This document shows positions 32,970 through 44,784 of a stretch of DNA of 64,000 bases, piece after piece. The DNA comes from Tritonibacter aquimaris (GTDB lineage: Bacteria; Pseudomonadota; Alphaproteobacteria; Rhodobacterales; Rhodobacteraceae). The stretch lies in the NCBI RefSeq assembly GCF_009617595.1, contig NZ_WIXK01000001.1, positions 186,001 through 250,000 of the forward strand. The letters run 5' to 3'. The notes under the pieces were generated by a model. That model was not told the origin of the DNA and did no database searches. It saw only the letters and a program-made list of their open reading frames with translations. Both the position numbers and the translations under genes were made by a program. Each line of letters starts with the position of its first letter. The first letter of the stretch is position 1.

Positions 32970-34136
32970 ATGGCGTATTTTACGCAGGCCGGTGCGCACC
33001 AGGCCTACTCGCAGAGTGATTTCCAAAATGGAGATCGCTCTTCGAAGAGATCTTTTCAGCAACAGTCTGATTCGTCCTCCAGCGGCTATAGCGGCCCGGG
33101 GACCGAGACCTATGCGCAATCCGCTTATGATCCGAATCTTTACGCCGCGCCGAGCGACGGCTTTGCGCCGCAGCCATCTGAATACGAGCCGCCAAAAGCG
33201 CAGCGTGACTGGTCGCGCAGCCTTGGCATGCTGGGTGGTGTGGTTTCTGTTTTCTTGACAATTGGTGCGGTCTATTGGGGCTATGATCTGATTACCCGCG
33301 ATGTGACGGGTATTCCGGTTGTACGTGCCTCCGAAGGTCCGCTGCGTGTTTCCCCCGAAAGCCCCGGTGGCCGGCAGGCAGACAATCAGGGGCTTGCAGT
33401 GAATGATGTTGCGGCCAATGGCACTGCGGCTGCCCCCGCAGATCGTCTGACGCTTGCCCCCGCAGAGCAAGGGCTGAGCGCAGATGATAAGACCTTTGCC
33501 CAACTCAGCCAGATTGAGACCTTGCAGGCGTCTGAGGATCTGCAGCTTGAAACCGCGCAAGTGATTGAAGCTGCTCCCAACCGCGTTGCACAGCGTGTAC
33601 AAAGCGGTGACATTGATGCGCTGGTTGCACAGCTGACCGAAGGGGCTGAACCTATTCAGATCCCGCTCTCTGGTGAAACAGCTCGGGTCCAGACGGCCTC
33701 GGCCCAGATCATTCAGCCCCAGCCGCTCACTGAAATTGAGCCTGTTGTTGCGTCCAACGCGCTTGGCACTGCGCCGCGTGTGTCGCTGCGTCCCGTTTTG
33801 CGCCCGGTGCGCCTTGCCTCAGCGCCAGTTCAATCTGCGTCGGTTCAGTCCCGTTCAAACGAGGTTGATCCCAGCAGCCTGCCCGCAGGCACCCGTCTTG
33901 CACAGCTTGGTGCCTATGACAGCGCGGATGTGGCCCGCACCGAGTGGAACAGAATTTCTGCCCGCTTCTCGGATTATCTGGATGGCAAACAGCGCGTGAT
34001 CCAGCGTGCGGAAAAAGGCGGTCGAACGTTTTATCGTCTGCGCGCAATGGGCTTTGAGGATCTCTCAGCAGCGCGCCGTTTCTGTGCTGCGCTTGTTGCT
34101 GGGCGTGCGGATTGTATCCCCGTGACCACCCGCTGA
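32970..34136 (+). CDS. SPOR-domain cell-division/envelope protein
   Basis: 388 residues. A cytoplasmic Ser/Tyr/Gln-rich N-terminus (about 1-85) precedes one membrane helix (about 88-108, LGMLGGVVSVFLTIGAVYWG), a long disordered periplasmic linker, and a C-terminal SPOR domain (about 310-388, LAQLGAYDSADVARTEWNRI) that binds septal peptidoglycan with few stem peptides. The ATG at 32970 has GAGG 5 nt upstream. Its stop overlaps the nagZ start by one base. Linked with peptidoglycan recycling and chromosome segregation genes. Confidence 0.9.
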   Translation: MAYFTQAGAHQAYSQSDFQNGDRSSKRSFQQQSDSSSSGYSGPGTETYAQSAYDPNLYAAPSDGFAPQPSEYEPPKAQRDWSRSLGMLGGVVSVFLTIGAVYWGYDLITRDVTGIPVVRASEGPLRVSPESPGGRQADNQGLAVNDVAANGTAAAPADRLTLAPAEQGLSADDKTFAQLSQIETLQASEDLQLETAQVIEAAPNRVAQRVQSGDIDALVAQLTEGAEPIQIPLSGETARVQTASAQIIQPQPLTEIEPVVASNALGTAPRVSLRPVLRPVRLASAPVQSASVQSRSNEVDPSSLPAGTRLAQLGAYDSADVARTEWNRISARFSDYLDGKQRVIQRAEKGGRTFYRLRAMGFEDLSAARRFCAALVAGRADCIPVTTR

Positions 34137-35140
34137 TGCGGTTTGGTGCAACGATCCTTGATGCCGAAGGCACCCGACTCAACGCTGATGAAAAGGCGCT
34201 GTTTTCGGATGTAAAACCCTTTGGCTTCATCCTGTTTGCCCGAAATGTCGAAAGCGGCGATCAACTGCGCGCGCTTTGCGATGACTTTCGCGAAGCAGCG
34301 GGTCATGACTGTCTGATCACCATCGACCAAGAAGGCGGGCGCGTGCAACGTATATGCCCGCCGCTGGCGCGCCAATGGCAGCCGCCACTTGATCATGTGC
34401 GCCTGTCAGGAAAGTCTGCGCAGCGCTCAATGTATCTGCGCTATCGTCTGATTGCAGAAGAGCTGCGCAGTTTTGGCATTGATAGCAACTGCGCGCCGCT
34501 GGCCGATATTGCCAGCGAAGCCACCCATCCGTTTTTGCAAAACCGCTGCTATGCAACGGATCTTGATACGGTGGTTGAGGTTTCGCGCGCCACAGCTTTT
34601 GGGCATCTGGACGGGGGCATATTGCCGATTGTGAAGCACATGCCAGGGCATGGGCGCGCAGTCAGCGACAGCCATTTTGAGCCGCCCCAGGTTGACACTG
34701 ACCTTGAGACACTGCGCGAAACCGATTTTGCTGCCTTCAGACGGCTGTCTGATCTGCCATTGGCGATGACCGGGCATGTTGTTTTCACAGACATTGATGA
34801 CAAACCGGCCACGCTGTCATCCAAGGTCAATCAGATCATCCGTGACGACATCGGCTTTGGCGGGCTGCTGATGACGGATGACAGCTCCATGAAGGCGCTC
34901 AGCGGCAGCCCAAGCGATATCTCCAAAGGCGCGCTAAAGGCGGGCTGTGATCTGGTTCTCTATTGCAACGCAGATCTGAAAACCCGCGCTGAGGTGGCTG
35001 AGGCCGCAGGTGAGCTGAGCCCGCGCGGGCAGGAACGTGCCGAGCGGGCGCTGTCTTTGCGAAAAACGCCAGCACCGCTTGACATTCAGGCCGCAGAAGA
35101 CGAATTGTCCGCTCTCATGAGCGGACAGGTATATGGCTGA
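34136..35140 (+). CDS. nagZ: Beta-N-acetylhexosaminidase
   Basis: Glycoside hydrolase family 3 enzyme, 334 residues, which removes N-acetylglucosamine from anhydromuropeptides during cell-wall recycling; cytoplasmic. Motifs: ITIDQEGGRVQR (substrate binding), KHMPGHGRAVSDSH (catalytic loop His/Asp dyad) and the nucleophile Asp in LLMTDDSSM. Start overlaps the SPOR gene; end overlaps scpA by 8 bases. Confidence 0.96.
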   Translation: MRFGATILDAEGTRLNADEKALFSDVKPFGFILFARNVESGDQLRALCDDFREAAGHDCLITIDQEGGRVQRICPPLARQWQPPLDHVRLSGKSAQRSMYLRYRLIAEELRSFGIDSNCAPLADIASEATHPFLQNRCYATDLDTVVEVSRATAFGHLDGGILPIVKHMPGHGRAVSDSHFEPPQVDTDLETLRETDFAAFRRLSDLPLAMTGHVVFTDIDDKPATLSSKVNQIIRDDIGFGGLLMTDDSSMKALSGSPSDISKGALKAGCDLVLYCNADLKTRAEVAEAAGELSPRGQERAERALSLRKTPAPLDIQAAEDELSALMSGQVYG

Positions 35141-35924
35141 AGACACGCTTTTTCCCGAAAATACGCAATCGGTCGAAGACCGCCTTGCGGCTGAAGCGCT
35201 GATTGTGGATGTCGACGGCTATGAAGGGCCGCTCGATCTTTTGTTGACGCTGTCACGCACGCAAAAGGTGGATCTGCGCAAGATCTCTGTTCTTGAGCTT
35301 GCGCGCCAGTATCTGAATTTTGTTGAACGCGCGAAAGAACTTAGGATCGAGCTTGCGGCGGACTATCTGGTGATGGCGGCCTGGCTCGCCTATCTGAAAT
35401 CACGTCTGCTGTTGCCGCCCGACCCAACTGAGGAAGGACCAAGCGGTGAGGAACTTGCTGCGCATCTGGCCTTCCAGCTGGAACGGTTGCAGGCGATGCG
35501 CGATGCTGCCGCCAAGCTTTTGGCGCGCGATCAGCGCGGGCGCGATTTCTATGTACGTGGCATGTGCGAAGGGGTGGTACGGGTCAAATCGGTGACCTAT
35601 TCCGCCAATCTGCTCGATCTGATGCAGGCCTATGCGCGCATTCGCACCAAGGATGAATTCCGCCCCTTCGTGATGGATCGTGAATCGGTTTACACGATGG
35701 AGCAGGCGCTTGAACGTATGCGCTCGCTCATTGGGTTTACGGGCGAATGGACCGAGATGATCAGCTATCTTCCGGATGGTTGGCACTCGGACCCGGTGAA
35801 GCGCCGCTCGGCCACAGCATCGACCTTTGCGGCGGCGCTGCAATTGGCCAAAGAAGGAAAAGTTGAGCTGCGCCAGGGGGATGCCTTTGCCCCGATCCGG
35901 CTGCGCAGCCGCGATGAGGATTGA
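35133..35924 (+). CDS. scpA: Segregation and condensation protein A
   Basis: Kleisin subunit of the SMC–ScpAB condensin, 263 residues. The N-terminal DGYEGPLDLLLTLSRTQKVD is the family signature. It overlaps nagZ by 8 bases and is followed directly by scpB. Confidence 0.96.
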   Translation: MAEDTLFPENTQSVEDRLAAEALIVDVDGYEGPLDLLLTLSRTQKVDLRKISVLELARQYLNFVERAKELRIELAADYLVMAAWLAYLKSRLLLPPDPTEEGPSGEELAAHLAFQLERLQAMRDAAAKLLARDQRGRDFYVRGMCEGVVRVKSVTYSANLLDLMQAYARIRTKDEFRPFVMDRESVYTMEQALERMRSLIGFTGEWTEMISYLPDGWHSDPVKRRSATASTFAAALQLAKEGKVELRQGDAFAPIRLRSRDED

Positions 35925-35926
35925 GA

Positions 35927-36646
35927 ATGGATCAGCGCGACGATCAAATCGATGAACAGCTGAACACTGATACGCTGTTTGATGCGCCGCCTATGGCGGA
36001 GCAGGAACGTATGGTGGAAGCGGTGCTGTTTGCCAGCGCCGAACCCGTGACCCTGCGTGATCTGACCGCGCGTATGCCCCATGGCTGCAAACCGGCGGAG
36101 GCGGTGAACCATCTGCAAAACCGTTATGAAGGACGCGGCGTGCGCGTCGTGCAGGTTGGGGACGCCTGGGCCATTCGCACCGCGTCCGATCTTAGCTTTT
36201 TGATGCAGCGCGAAACCGTCGAGCAGCGTAAACTGTCGCGTGCAGCAATCGAAACATTGGCAATCATCGCTTATCACCAGCCGATCACCCGCGCTGAAAT
36301 CGAAGAGATTCGCGGCGTATCTGTTGCGCGTGGCACCATTGATCAGCTGCTCGAGATGGAGTGGATCCGACTGGGGCGCCGCAAGATGACACCAGGGCGG
36401 CCGGTTACCTTTGTGGTGACACCGAACTTCCTTGATCATTTTGGCCTCGAAAGTGCGCGGGACCTGCCGGGCCTGAAAGAACTGCGTTCCGCGGGTCTGC
36501 TCGAAAGCCGCCCACCGCCGGGTGCATTGCCGATGGGCGGGCACGACGATGATGACCAGGAAGAAGAACAGGCCGAGCTGTTTCCAGCGGATCTCCCGTC
36601 GGAAGACCCGTTTGAATCAGCAGATGTGATCGAGAGCGAAGCCTAA
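35927..36646 (+). CDS. scpB: Segregation and condensation protein B
   Basis: 239-residue ScpB with two winged-helix domains (EAVLFASAEPVTL to DRLEE-like, then LSRAAIETLAIIAYHQPITR and RGTIDQLLEMEWI). The ATG at 35927 has GAGGA 6 nt upstream within the end of scpA. An acidic C-terminal tail (DDDDQEEEQAELF) is typical. Confidence 0.95.
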   Translation: MDQRDDQIDEQLNTDTLFDAPPMAEQERMVEAVLFASAEPVTLRDLTARMPHGCKPAEAVNHLQNRYEGRGVRVVQVGDAWAIRTASDLSFLMQRETVEQRKLSRAAIETLAIIAYHQPITRAEIEEIRGVSVARGTIDQLLEMEWIRLGRRKMTPGRPVTFVVTPNFLDHFGLESARDLPGLKELRSAGLLESRPPPGALPMGGHDDDDQEEEQAELFPADLPSEDPFESADVIESEA

Positions 36647-36716
36647 GCACGCCCTTAAATCACCGTATTTGCAGGCTAGGGCCTATATGGCTCCGCATCG
36701 GATAGGGTGAATGCAG

Positions 36717-36932
36717 ATGAATGCAAACTGGCTGATCAATATGATCTTGCGGCGGGTGATTGGCCGCTTGGTCAACCGCGGTGTTGATGCTGGGGTTCGT
36801 GCGCTTTCCAACAAAGAAGAACAGCGCCGACCTGCGCCCACGGCACAAGAGCAGGCAGAACGTGAGCGGATCCGGGCCATGCGTCAGGCCCGGCGCGCAA
36901 AACGGGCCACCAAACAGGCCCGCAATGATTAG
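36717..36932 (+). CDS. Small basic hypothetical protein
   Basis: 71 residues from the ATG at 36717 (GGGTG 7 nt upstream; an in-frame ATG at 36711 is the alternative). One weakly hydrophobic helix at the start, then a basic Arg/Ala/Gln-rich tail (AEREREIRAM-like, RRAKRATKQ). Follows scpB in the same direction and is convergent with dcd. Function unknown. Confidence 0.65.
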   Translation: MNANWLINMILRRVIGRLVNRGVDAGVRALSNKEEQRRPAPTAQEQAERERIRAMRQARRAKRATKQARND

Positions 36933-36940
36933 GGCAACCT

Positions 36941-38035
36941 TTAACGCGGGTTGCGGAAATGTTTGGAGAGCTTCAGACCCTGGCCCTGATAGTTTGAGGC
37001 AATGCCTGCGCCATAAAGCTGTTCTGGCACGGCGGCCATTTTCTCATAGACCAGCCGTCCCACGATCTGGCCGTGTTCCAGCACAAATGGCGCTTCGTGG
37101 CAGCGCACTTCAAGCACGCCGCGCGATCCTGCGCCACCAGCCGCAGCATGGCCAAAACCCGGATCAAAAAAGCCCGCGTAGTGCACGCGAAACTCACCAA
37201 CCATTGCCAGATAGGGGGCCATTTCCGCCGCATAAGACGGTGGGATATGCACGGCTTCGCGGCTGACCAGAATGTAAAACGCACCGGGATCAAGGATGAT
37301 GCGGCCATTGTCGCTGCGCACCTCTTCCCAGTAGTCTTTTGGATCGTAGGCACCGATGCGATCAAGGTCGATCACGCTGGTATGGGGTTTGGCGCGGTAG
37401 CCAACCAGATCGGTTCCCGGAAGTTTCAGATCCACTGAAAACCCCAGCCCGTCCTCAATAACGGCTGGCCCATCCACCAGCGGCGACTGCGCATGCAGCT
37501 CCCGCAAAGCATTGTCAGAGAGTATTGCCTGCCCCCGGCGGAAACGAATCTGATTGAGCCGCATACCAGGGCGGACCAGTACCGAAAAGGAGCGGGGGCA
37601 GATCTCAGCATAGAGCGGGCCGTTGTAGCCAGCTTTGATGCGATCGAACTCTTCTCCGCCATCGGTGATCGTGCGGGTCAGCAGGTCGAGACGCCCGGTT
37701 GAGGACTTGGCATTGGCCACGGCGGAGACATCGCGCGACAGAGCAAGCCCTTCCATCAATGGCACCACATAGACGCAGCCCTTTTCCAGAACGGCACCGT
37801 TGGTCAGGTCGATCTGATGCATTTCAAACTCTGACAGGCGATCACGTACAGAACGATTCTGTCCAGCTAGGAATGACGCGCGCACCCGGTAGGCCACATT
37901 GCCCAGCCGCAGATCAAGGCTTGCAGGCTGGATCTGCCCTTCAACAGGTGGCGTCTCACACGTGATCTCACCCGAATAGAGCATGGTCTCAAGCGTCTGG
38001 CTGGCCAATACACCGGTTTCTGGGCTGGTCATCAC
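36941..38035 (-). CDS. dcd: 2'-deoxycytidine 5'-triphosphate deaminase, long form
   Basis: dCTP deaminase producing dUTP for thymidylate synthesis, 364 residues. This is the long, probably duplicated-domain form common in Alphaproteobacteria, about twice the E. coli length. Visible motifs: SLDLRLGNVAYRV and VANAKSSTGRLDLLTR in the first part, with APYAE-like GPLYAEICPRSFSV (catalytic Glu region), and a second similar region towards the C-terminus. Confidence 0.92.
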   Translation of the reverse strand: MMTSPETGVLASQTLETMLYSGEITCETPPVEGQIQPASLDLRLGNVAYRVRASFLAGQNRSVRDRLSEFEMHQIDLTNGAVLEKGCVYVVPLMEGLALSRDVSAVANAKSSTGRLDLLTRTITDGGEEFDRIKAGYNGPLYAEICPRSFSVLVRPGMRLNQIRFRRGQAILSDNALRELHAQSPLVDGPAVIEDGLGFSVDLKLPGTDLVGYRAKPHTSVIDLDRIGAYDPKDYWEEVRSDNGRIILDPGAFYILVSREAVHIPPSYAAEMAPYLAMVGEFRVHYAGFFDPGFGHAAAGGAGSRGVLEVRCHEAPFVLEHGQIVGRLVYEKMAAVPEQLYGAGIASNYQGQGLKLSKHFRNPR

Positions 38036-38138
38036 ACTCTCCTGCAGATGGGGCCTGAGGCGGCCGTTTCTGTCTTAGCCATTCTTGTGCCAAGAAACCT
38101 GACAATGCACCAGTTTCCGAGCAGGGCCAGATACACAA

Positions 38139-38171
38139 AACGCCCGGGTGTTGCCACCCGAGCGTTTTTGC
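38139..38171 (-). terminator. Terminator of tRNA-Pro
   Basis: Stem aacgc-c-cgggtg / cacccg-a-gcgtt with one mismatch and a 4-nt loop, flanked by A- and T-runs, so it can act in both directions. It lies just beyond the tRNA-Pro 3' end. Confidence 0.7.
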
Positions 38172-38180
38172 GGGGTTTTT

Positions 38181-38257
38181 TGGTCGGGCTAGCAGGACTC
38201 GAACCTGCGACCTTCCGTCCCCCAGACGGACGCGCTACCAGGCTGCGCCATAGCCCG
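38181..38257 (-). tRNA. tRNA-Pro(GGG)
   Basis: On the minus strand: acceptor cgggcta / tagcccg with encoded CCA, D-arm ggcgcagcctggtagcgc, anticodon stem tccgt / acgga with loop ctggggg (anticodon GGG), and T-arm with ggttcgaatcc. 77 nt. Confidence 0.96.
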
Positions 38258-38330
38258 TTGAGGGAGCTTTCTACTGGTTCTGACGGCGGGAGCAAGAGCG
38301 AAAATCACTTTTTTCCAACTTCCTGCATTT

Positions 38331-40535
<2,205 letters not shown>

Positions 40536-40552
40536 TCTTTCGGGTCCCGATG

Positions 40553-40855
40553 TTACTTACGGTTGCCCTCTGCTACGCGGTCCTTCATCAGGTGAGATGG
40601 CCGGAACGTCAGAACCCGGCGCGGCTGAATTGGCACCTCTTCACCTGTTTTTGGATTTCGCCCGACACGTGCGGACTTGTCCCGGACGCTGAACGTACCA
40701 AAGGAGGAAATCTTAACTTGTTCTCCGCGCACCAAAGCATCCGACATATGCTGGAGCATAGTTTCAACCAGCTGCGCGCTTTCATTTCGTGAAAGGCCTA
40801 CCTCGCGAAAGACAGCCTCGCTCAAATCCATACGTGTAAGTGTTTTTTCGCTCAT
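40553..40855 (-). CDS. ihfA: Integration host factor alpha subunit
   Basis: DNA-bending nucleoid protein, 100 residues. The HU/IHF fold is complete: [33 protein letters not shown] and the DNA-binding beta arm [20 protein letters not shown]. Downstream of fabH in the order plsX–fabH–ihfA–merR. Confidence 0.97.
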   Translation of the reverse strand: MSEKTLTRMDLSEAVFREVGLSRNESAQLVETMLQHMSDALVRGEQVKISSFGTFSVRDKSARVGRNPKTGEEVPIQPRRVLTFRPSHLMKDRVAEGNRK

Positions 40856-40948
40856 TCCAGTCCCCGTTGTTTGGAAAACAATAGGGCGCAGAGATTTTAC
40901 CTGTCAATATCAACGAATTGCTTAAAAACTCTTACTGGTTAAATCGGT

Positions 40949-41920
40949 TCACCAGCGCAACACTACTGCGCCCCAGGCGAGACCGCCGCCAATCGCCTCG
41001 GTGACCACCAGATCCCCTTCTTTGATTTGGCCGCGCGCATTGCCAACCGAAAGCGCCAGGGGGATGGATGCGGCAGAGGTATTGCCGTGGTCTTGTACCG
41101 TGACCACAACCTTATCCATCGGCAGGCCCATCTTTTTGGCGGTGCCCTGAATGATGCGAATATTGGCCTGATGCGGCACAACCCAATCCACATCATCAGA
41201 ACCAAGGCCGGTTTTTTCCAGCGCGGTATTGGCGGTTTTTGCAAGCTTTTCAACCGCATGGCGGAAGACTTGGTTGCCCTGCATCCGCAAGTAACCAGTG
41301 GTGCGTTGAGAGACGCCCCCATCCACATAAAGCAGGTCTTTGTATTTACCGTCAGAGTTCAAATCGGTCGCCAGGATGCCGCGATCGGTGTTGGTCCCGG
41401 TGAGATCTTGCGCTTCCAGCAGCAGTGCACCCGCGCCATCACCAAAGAGCACACAGGTGGATCTGTCTGTCCAATCCATAATGCGGCTGAAGGTTTCAGC
41501 ACCAATCACAAGCACACGATTTGCCTGACCCGATGCAATCAGCGCATTTGCATTGCTCAACGCATATACAAAGCCTGCGCAAACCGCCTGGATATCAAAG
41601 GCAAAGCCCTTGGTCATACCAAGCGCGGCCTGAACCATAGTTGCAGCAGAGGGGAAAGTGAGATCCGCGGTTGATGTGGCCAGCACGATGGCGTCTATAT
41701 CGTCGGCTTCAAGACCTGCGTCTTTCAGCGCGGCCTCAGCCGCTTTGGTGGCCATATCGGATGTGGTTTCATCTTCGGCAGCGAAATGGCGGCGCTCAAT
41801 CCCGGAACGGGAGCGAATCCATTCATCCGTTGTGTCCAGTTTGTCTTCAAACTCGGCATTTTCGACTACGCGTTCAGGAAGATAATGCCCTGTTCCAATT
41901 ACCACTGCGCGTCGCGTCAT
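40949..41920 (-). CDS. fabH: 3-oxoacyl-ACP synthase III
   Basis: Initiates fatty acid synthesis by condensing acetyl-CoA with malonyl-ACP; 323 residues, cytoplasmic. Catalytic triad visible: Cys114 in QAVCAGF, His in VPHQANIR and Asn in DHGNTSAAS. Follows plsX with 24 bases between. Confidence 0.98.
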   Translation of the reverse strand: MTRRAVVIGTGHYLPERVVENAEFEDKLDTTDEWIRSRSGIERRHFAAEDETTSDMATKAAEAALKDAGLEADDIDAIVLATSTADLTFPSAATMVQAALGMTKGFAFDIQAVCAGFVYALSNANALIASGQANRVLVIGAETFSRIMDWTDRSTCVLFGDGAGALLLEAQDLTGTNTDRGILATDLNSDGKYKDLLYVDGGVSQRTTGYLRMQGNQVFRHAVEKLAKTANTALEKTGLGSDDVDWVVPHQANIRIIQGTAKKMGLPMDKVVVTVQDHGNTSAASIPLALSVGNARGQIKEGDLVVTEAIGGGLAWGAVVLRW

Positions 41921-41944
41921 TTGTGTCTGCCTTTGATTGTCGTA

Positions 41945-43051
41945 CTATTTGGGTGCTGTGCCTGCTTTGGCTGCAGCCGTATTATCTTGGTTAAGCTCAC
42001 CGGCGGATGCAACCCGCGCAGCGAGTTTTTGTGCAAATCCTTGCTCAGCCAGACGGAAGGCAAGTTTGACAGCAGCAGAAACGCTGGTTGCGTCTGCGCC
42101 ACCATGGGATTTTACCACAGTACCGTTCAGGCCCAAAAACACACCGCCATTGACCCGGCGGGGGTCAATTCGTTTGGACAGGCGTTTGAGCGACGTCAGA
42201 GCCAAAAGCGCAGCAAACCGTGACAGAAGCGAATATTCAAAAGCTTCACGCATTGCGCTGCGGATCAGGCTTGCGGTGCCTTCTCCGGTTTTGATCGCCA
42301 CGTTGCCGGTAAACCCATCGGTCACAATCACATCTGCGATATCGCCAGGGATGTCACTGCCTTCGACAAAGCCTACAAATTCAAAACTTGCGTCTTCAGC
42401 CCGTTTGGAAATCAGCGCGTAAGCTTCTTTTAGTTCGGCACGGCCCTTGTGTTCTTCGGTGCCGACATTCAGCAACCCGACACGGGGCATGGCAATATCC
42501 ATTGAATTGCGCGTGTATGACACGCCCATCAATGCAAATTGCAACAGATCGGTTGCGTCGGCCCTGATATCAGCGCCAACGTCCAGCATCACGTTGAACC
42601 CTTGCGGATTGCGTGACGGCCAGAGAATCGCAATAGCAGGGCGATTGATGCCAGGCATCTTGCGCAGACGCAGCATGCTGAGCGCCATCAAGGCACCGGT
42701 GTTGCCACAAGAGACGGCACCGGCTGCTTCGCCTTTGCGTACGCAATCGACTGTCGCCCACATGGACGACCCTTTTCCGCTGCGCATCACTTGGCTTGGC
42801 TTATCCTCCATCGTGACAACATTGCGGCTGTCACGAATCTCGACCCGGTCACGCAAAATGCGCCGCCGAGCCACCAGAGGAGCCAGCTGCTCTTCGGGGC
42901 CATGCAGAATGAACCCGATGTCCGGGTTCTTCTTGGCAGATTTAGCAATGCCGGCCACCACAACTGAGGGACCGGCATCTCCGCCCATGGCGTCAACCGA
43001 AATGATAATGCGAGCGGGCGTCTCGTGATGGGATTCGGGTGTACCGGTCAT
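41945..43051 (-). CDS. plsX: Phosphate acyltransferase PlsX
   Basis: Forms acyl-phosphate from acyl-ACP for phospholipid synthesis, 368 residues, peripheral membrane. N-terminal family signature ISVDAMGGDAGPSVVV; later CGNTGALMALSMLRLRKM and VTDGFTGNVAIKTGEG. Downstream of rpmF on the minus strand and upstream of fabH, the standard arrangement. Confidence 0.97.
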   Translation of the reverse strand: MTGTPESHHETPARIIISVDAMGGDAGPSVVVAGIAKSAKKNPDIGFILHGPEEQLAPLVARRRILRDRVEIRDSRNVVTMEDKPSQVMRSGKGSSMWATVDCVRKGEAAGAVSCGNTGALMALSMLRLRKMPGINRPAIAILWPSRNPQGFNVMLDVGADIRADATDLLQFALMGVSYTRNSMDIAMPRVGLLNVGTEEHKGRAELKEAYALISKRAEDASFEFVGFVEGSDIPGDIADVIVTDGFTGNVAIKTGEGTASLIRSAMREAFEYSLLSRFAALLALTSLKRLSKRIDPRRVNGGVFLGLNGTVVKSHGGADATSVSAAVKLAFRLAEQGFAQKLAARVASAGELNQDNTAAAKAGTAPK

Positions 43052-43088
43052 CCAAAGGCCTGCCTGCCATCAGTGGAATAAAGAGGGC

Positions 43089-43295
43089 TTACGCCGCGTC
43101 TTCGTCCAGGTCGATTTCGTTGGCTTGTGCAATTACTTCACGGTTGTTGTAGTGACCGCACGAAGGGCACACGTGGTGCGGGCGTGACAGCTCACCGCAG
43201 CTCGGGCATTCGTTTGGATTTGCAGCAACCAGTGCATCGTGCGCACGGCGGTTGTTGCGGCGCGATTTGGATACTTTGTTCTGTTGGACGGCCAT
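43089..43295 (-). CDS. rpmF: Ribosomal protein L32
   Basis: 68 residues. Basic N-terminus [20 protein letters not shown] and a four-cysteine zinc motif (CPSCG and CPSCGHY). Located upstream of plsX as usual. Separated from yceD by 244 bases, more than in many genomes. Confidence 0.97.
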   Translation of the reverse strand: MAVQQNKVSKSRRNNRRAHDALVAANPNECPSCGELSRPHHVCPSCGHYNNREVIAQANEIDLDEDAA

Positions 43296-43337
43296 GTCTC
43301 AACCTTTACGTCTTGGGCTTTGGGGCATTCCCCGCAG

Positions 43338-43358
43338 CGTGTTTCGTGTTCCGTGTTC
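43338..43358. repeat. Three tandem heptamers upstream of rpmF
   Basis: CGTGTTT CGTGTTC CGTGTTC in direct tandem (7-bp period) at 43338-43358, 43 to 63 bases before the rpmF start on its 5' side. It could be a regulator site or chance. The remainder of 43296-43539 shows no gene. Confidence 0.4.
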
Positions 43359-43539
43359 AATCGGTGTGACGTGCGTTTAGGCTGCAGCCGGTCCGATGTC
43401 CAACGATAAATTCCAATGAGCGCGCGAAAATACTCAGAATCTGCAGGCGTGCAAGGGGTTTTGTCTTTGTTTTACGAAGAAGCGGGGTGGAGTAGGTTAT
43501 TTAATAGCATATTCCCCGCTTATTCGCGGCGGTTTTGGA

Positions 43540-44076
43540 TCACTCGTCTTTGGAGAGCGCATCTTTCAGTGCGGCAAGCCCGGCAAAGGGTCTGGCGTCT
43601 TCGTCGCGCATGGGCTTGATTCCTGGTTCCGCAAATACGGATTCGCCAAGCTCAACACCGTCCTTGCGCGGAAACTCGGGCACTTCCAGGCTCAGCGCCT
43701 CTTGCATGACGACGAATACATCGATCTCAGCGCCGAGCTGCTCGATATTGTCGTCTTCGGGCATTTCCACTTCTTCGCCATCCACCTCAGGAAGGTGAGC
43801 GATAAAAACCCGAGAGACTTTTTCATCAATGCGGGTTTTCATTGGTTCAAGCGAAACCACACAGGTTTGGCCGATTGTAGCACCAAGCGTCGCGATGAGC
43901 TCCCAGTCGCGCTTTCCTTTGGCGCGGATCTCGCCAGAGAATCTTACCTTACGCAGATCATTCAGCCCGAGTTCTGCTGCCATGGCCTGGCAGCTTTCGT
44001 CATCTGGGCGCAGATCAAAGGCAGTGGGCGCGTTCTGAGACAGGTCCGCGACGCGGAAGATTGCGCTTTGTGGCAT
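43540..44076 (-). CDS. yceD: YceD/DUF177 family protein
   Basis: 178-residue protein of the YceD/DUF177 family, associated with rpmF and 23S rRNA/ribosome maturation. The central GQTCVVSLEPMKTRIDEKVSR with its conserved Cys is typical, and the acidic region EVDGEEVEMPEDD follows. Its position upstream of rpmF-plsX-fabH supports the call. Exact biochemical role unknown. Confidence 0.9.
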   Translation of the reverse strand: MPQSAIFRVADLSQNAPTAFDLRPDDESCQAMAAELGLNDLRKVRFSGEIRAKGKRDWELIATLGATIGQTCVVSLEPMKTRIDEKVSRVFIAHLPEVDGEEVEMPEDDNIEQLGAEIDVFVVMQEALSLEVPEFPRKDGVELGESVFAEPGIKPMRDEDARPFAGLAALKDALSKDE

Positions 44077-44180
44077 TGAAAACTCTTTCGTTTCTTGAAC
44101 AGACCTTTTGGTTTAGGTAATCGGGTTCAGGGCCGGGTTCAAGCCAGAGGGGTTAGACGGTAATGTATAGAGGTCACATC

Positions 44181-44648
44181 ATGCAGGGCACAAAGATTAA
44201 GTCAGCTCTGAAAAACACGGCTCTGGTCGTGGCGATCGTGGGCCTCGCCGCCTGTAGCCCAATCTATCGCAAACACGGTTATGTCCCCAACGAAGAGGCG
44301 CTGGCCGATATCGTGCCGGGTGTTGATACCAAGGATTCGGTTGCCCAGAGCGTTGGGGTGCCGTCATCGTCGGGCGTGTTGCGCGACAGCGGCTATTACT
44401 ATGTGTCTTCGCTGGTGCGCAGCCGCGGCGGCCTTGAGCCCACAACCGTTTCGCGTGAGCTGGTGGCCATCAATTTTGATGGGAATGGCACTGTAACGGG
44501 GATCCAACGCTTTGGCCTTGAAGACGGGCGCGTTGTGCCGCTGCAGCGTCGCGTGACCGCGTCGAACCTGCAGGATAAAACATTCCTGCGTCAGCTGCTT
44601 GGCAACCTCGGAAACTTCAATCCGGGCAGCTTCCTGGGCGATAACTAA
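44181..44648 (+). CDS. bamE: Outer membrane protein assembly factor BamE
   Basis: 155-residue lipoprotein component of the BAM complex. Signal peptide with lipobox GLAAC (lipidated Cys near residue 25), then the SmpA/OmlA fold with the typical PGVDTKDSVAQSVGVPS segment. The ATG at 44181 has GAGGT 6 nt upstream; the ATG at 44163 is less likely. Ends in a strong terminator. Confidence 0.92.
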   Translation: MQGTKIKSALKNTALVVAIVGLAACSPIYRKHGYVPNEEALADIVPGVDTKDSVAQSVGVPSSSGVLRDSGYYYVSSLVRSRGGLEPTTVSRELVAINFDGNGTVTGIQRFGLEDGRVVPLQRRVTASNLQDKTFLRQLLGNLGNFNPGSFLGDN

Positions 44649-44656
44649 TCCTATCG

Positions 44657-44680
44657 GCGCCCGTTGTGACGGGCGCTTTT
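44657..44680 (+). terminator. Terminator of bamE
   Basis: 7-bp stem gcgcccg / cgggcgc, 6-nt loop, TTTT. Confidence 0.8.
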
Positions 44681-44784
44681 CACCGCATGAATTCTTTCAA
44701 AACCTTCATTTCCCTGTCACGCTGCATATGTAAAGCGGACAGATAGCGGTGCTGTTTCAGCGCATGACGAAGGGAAACGACAGG

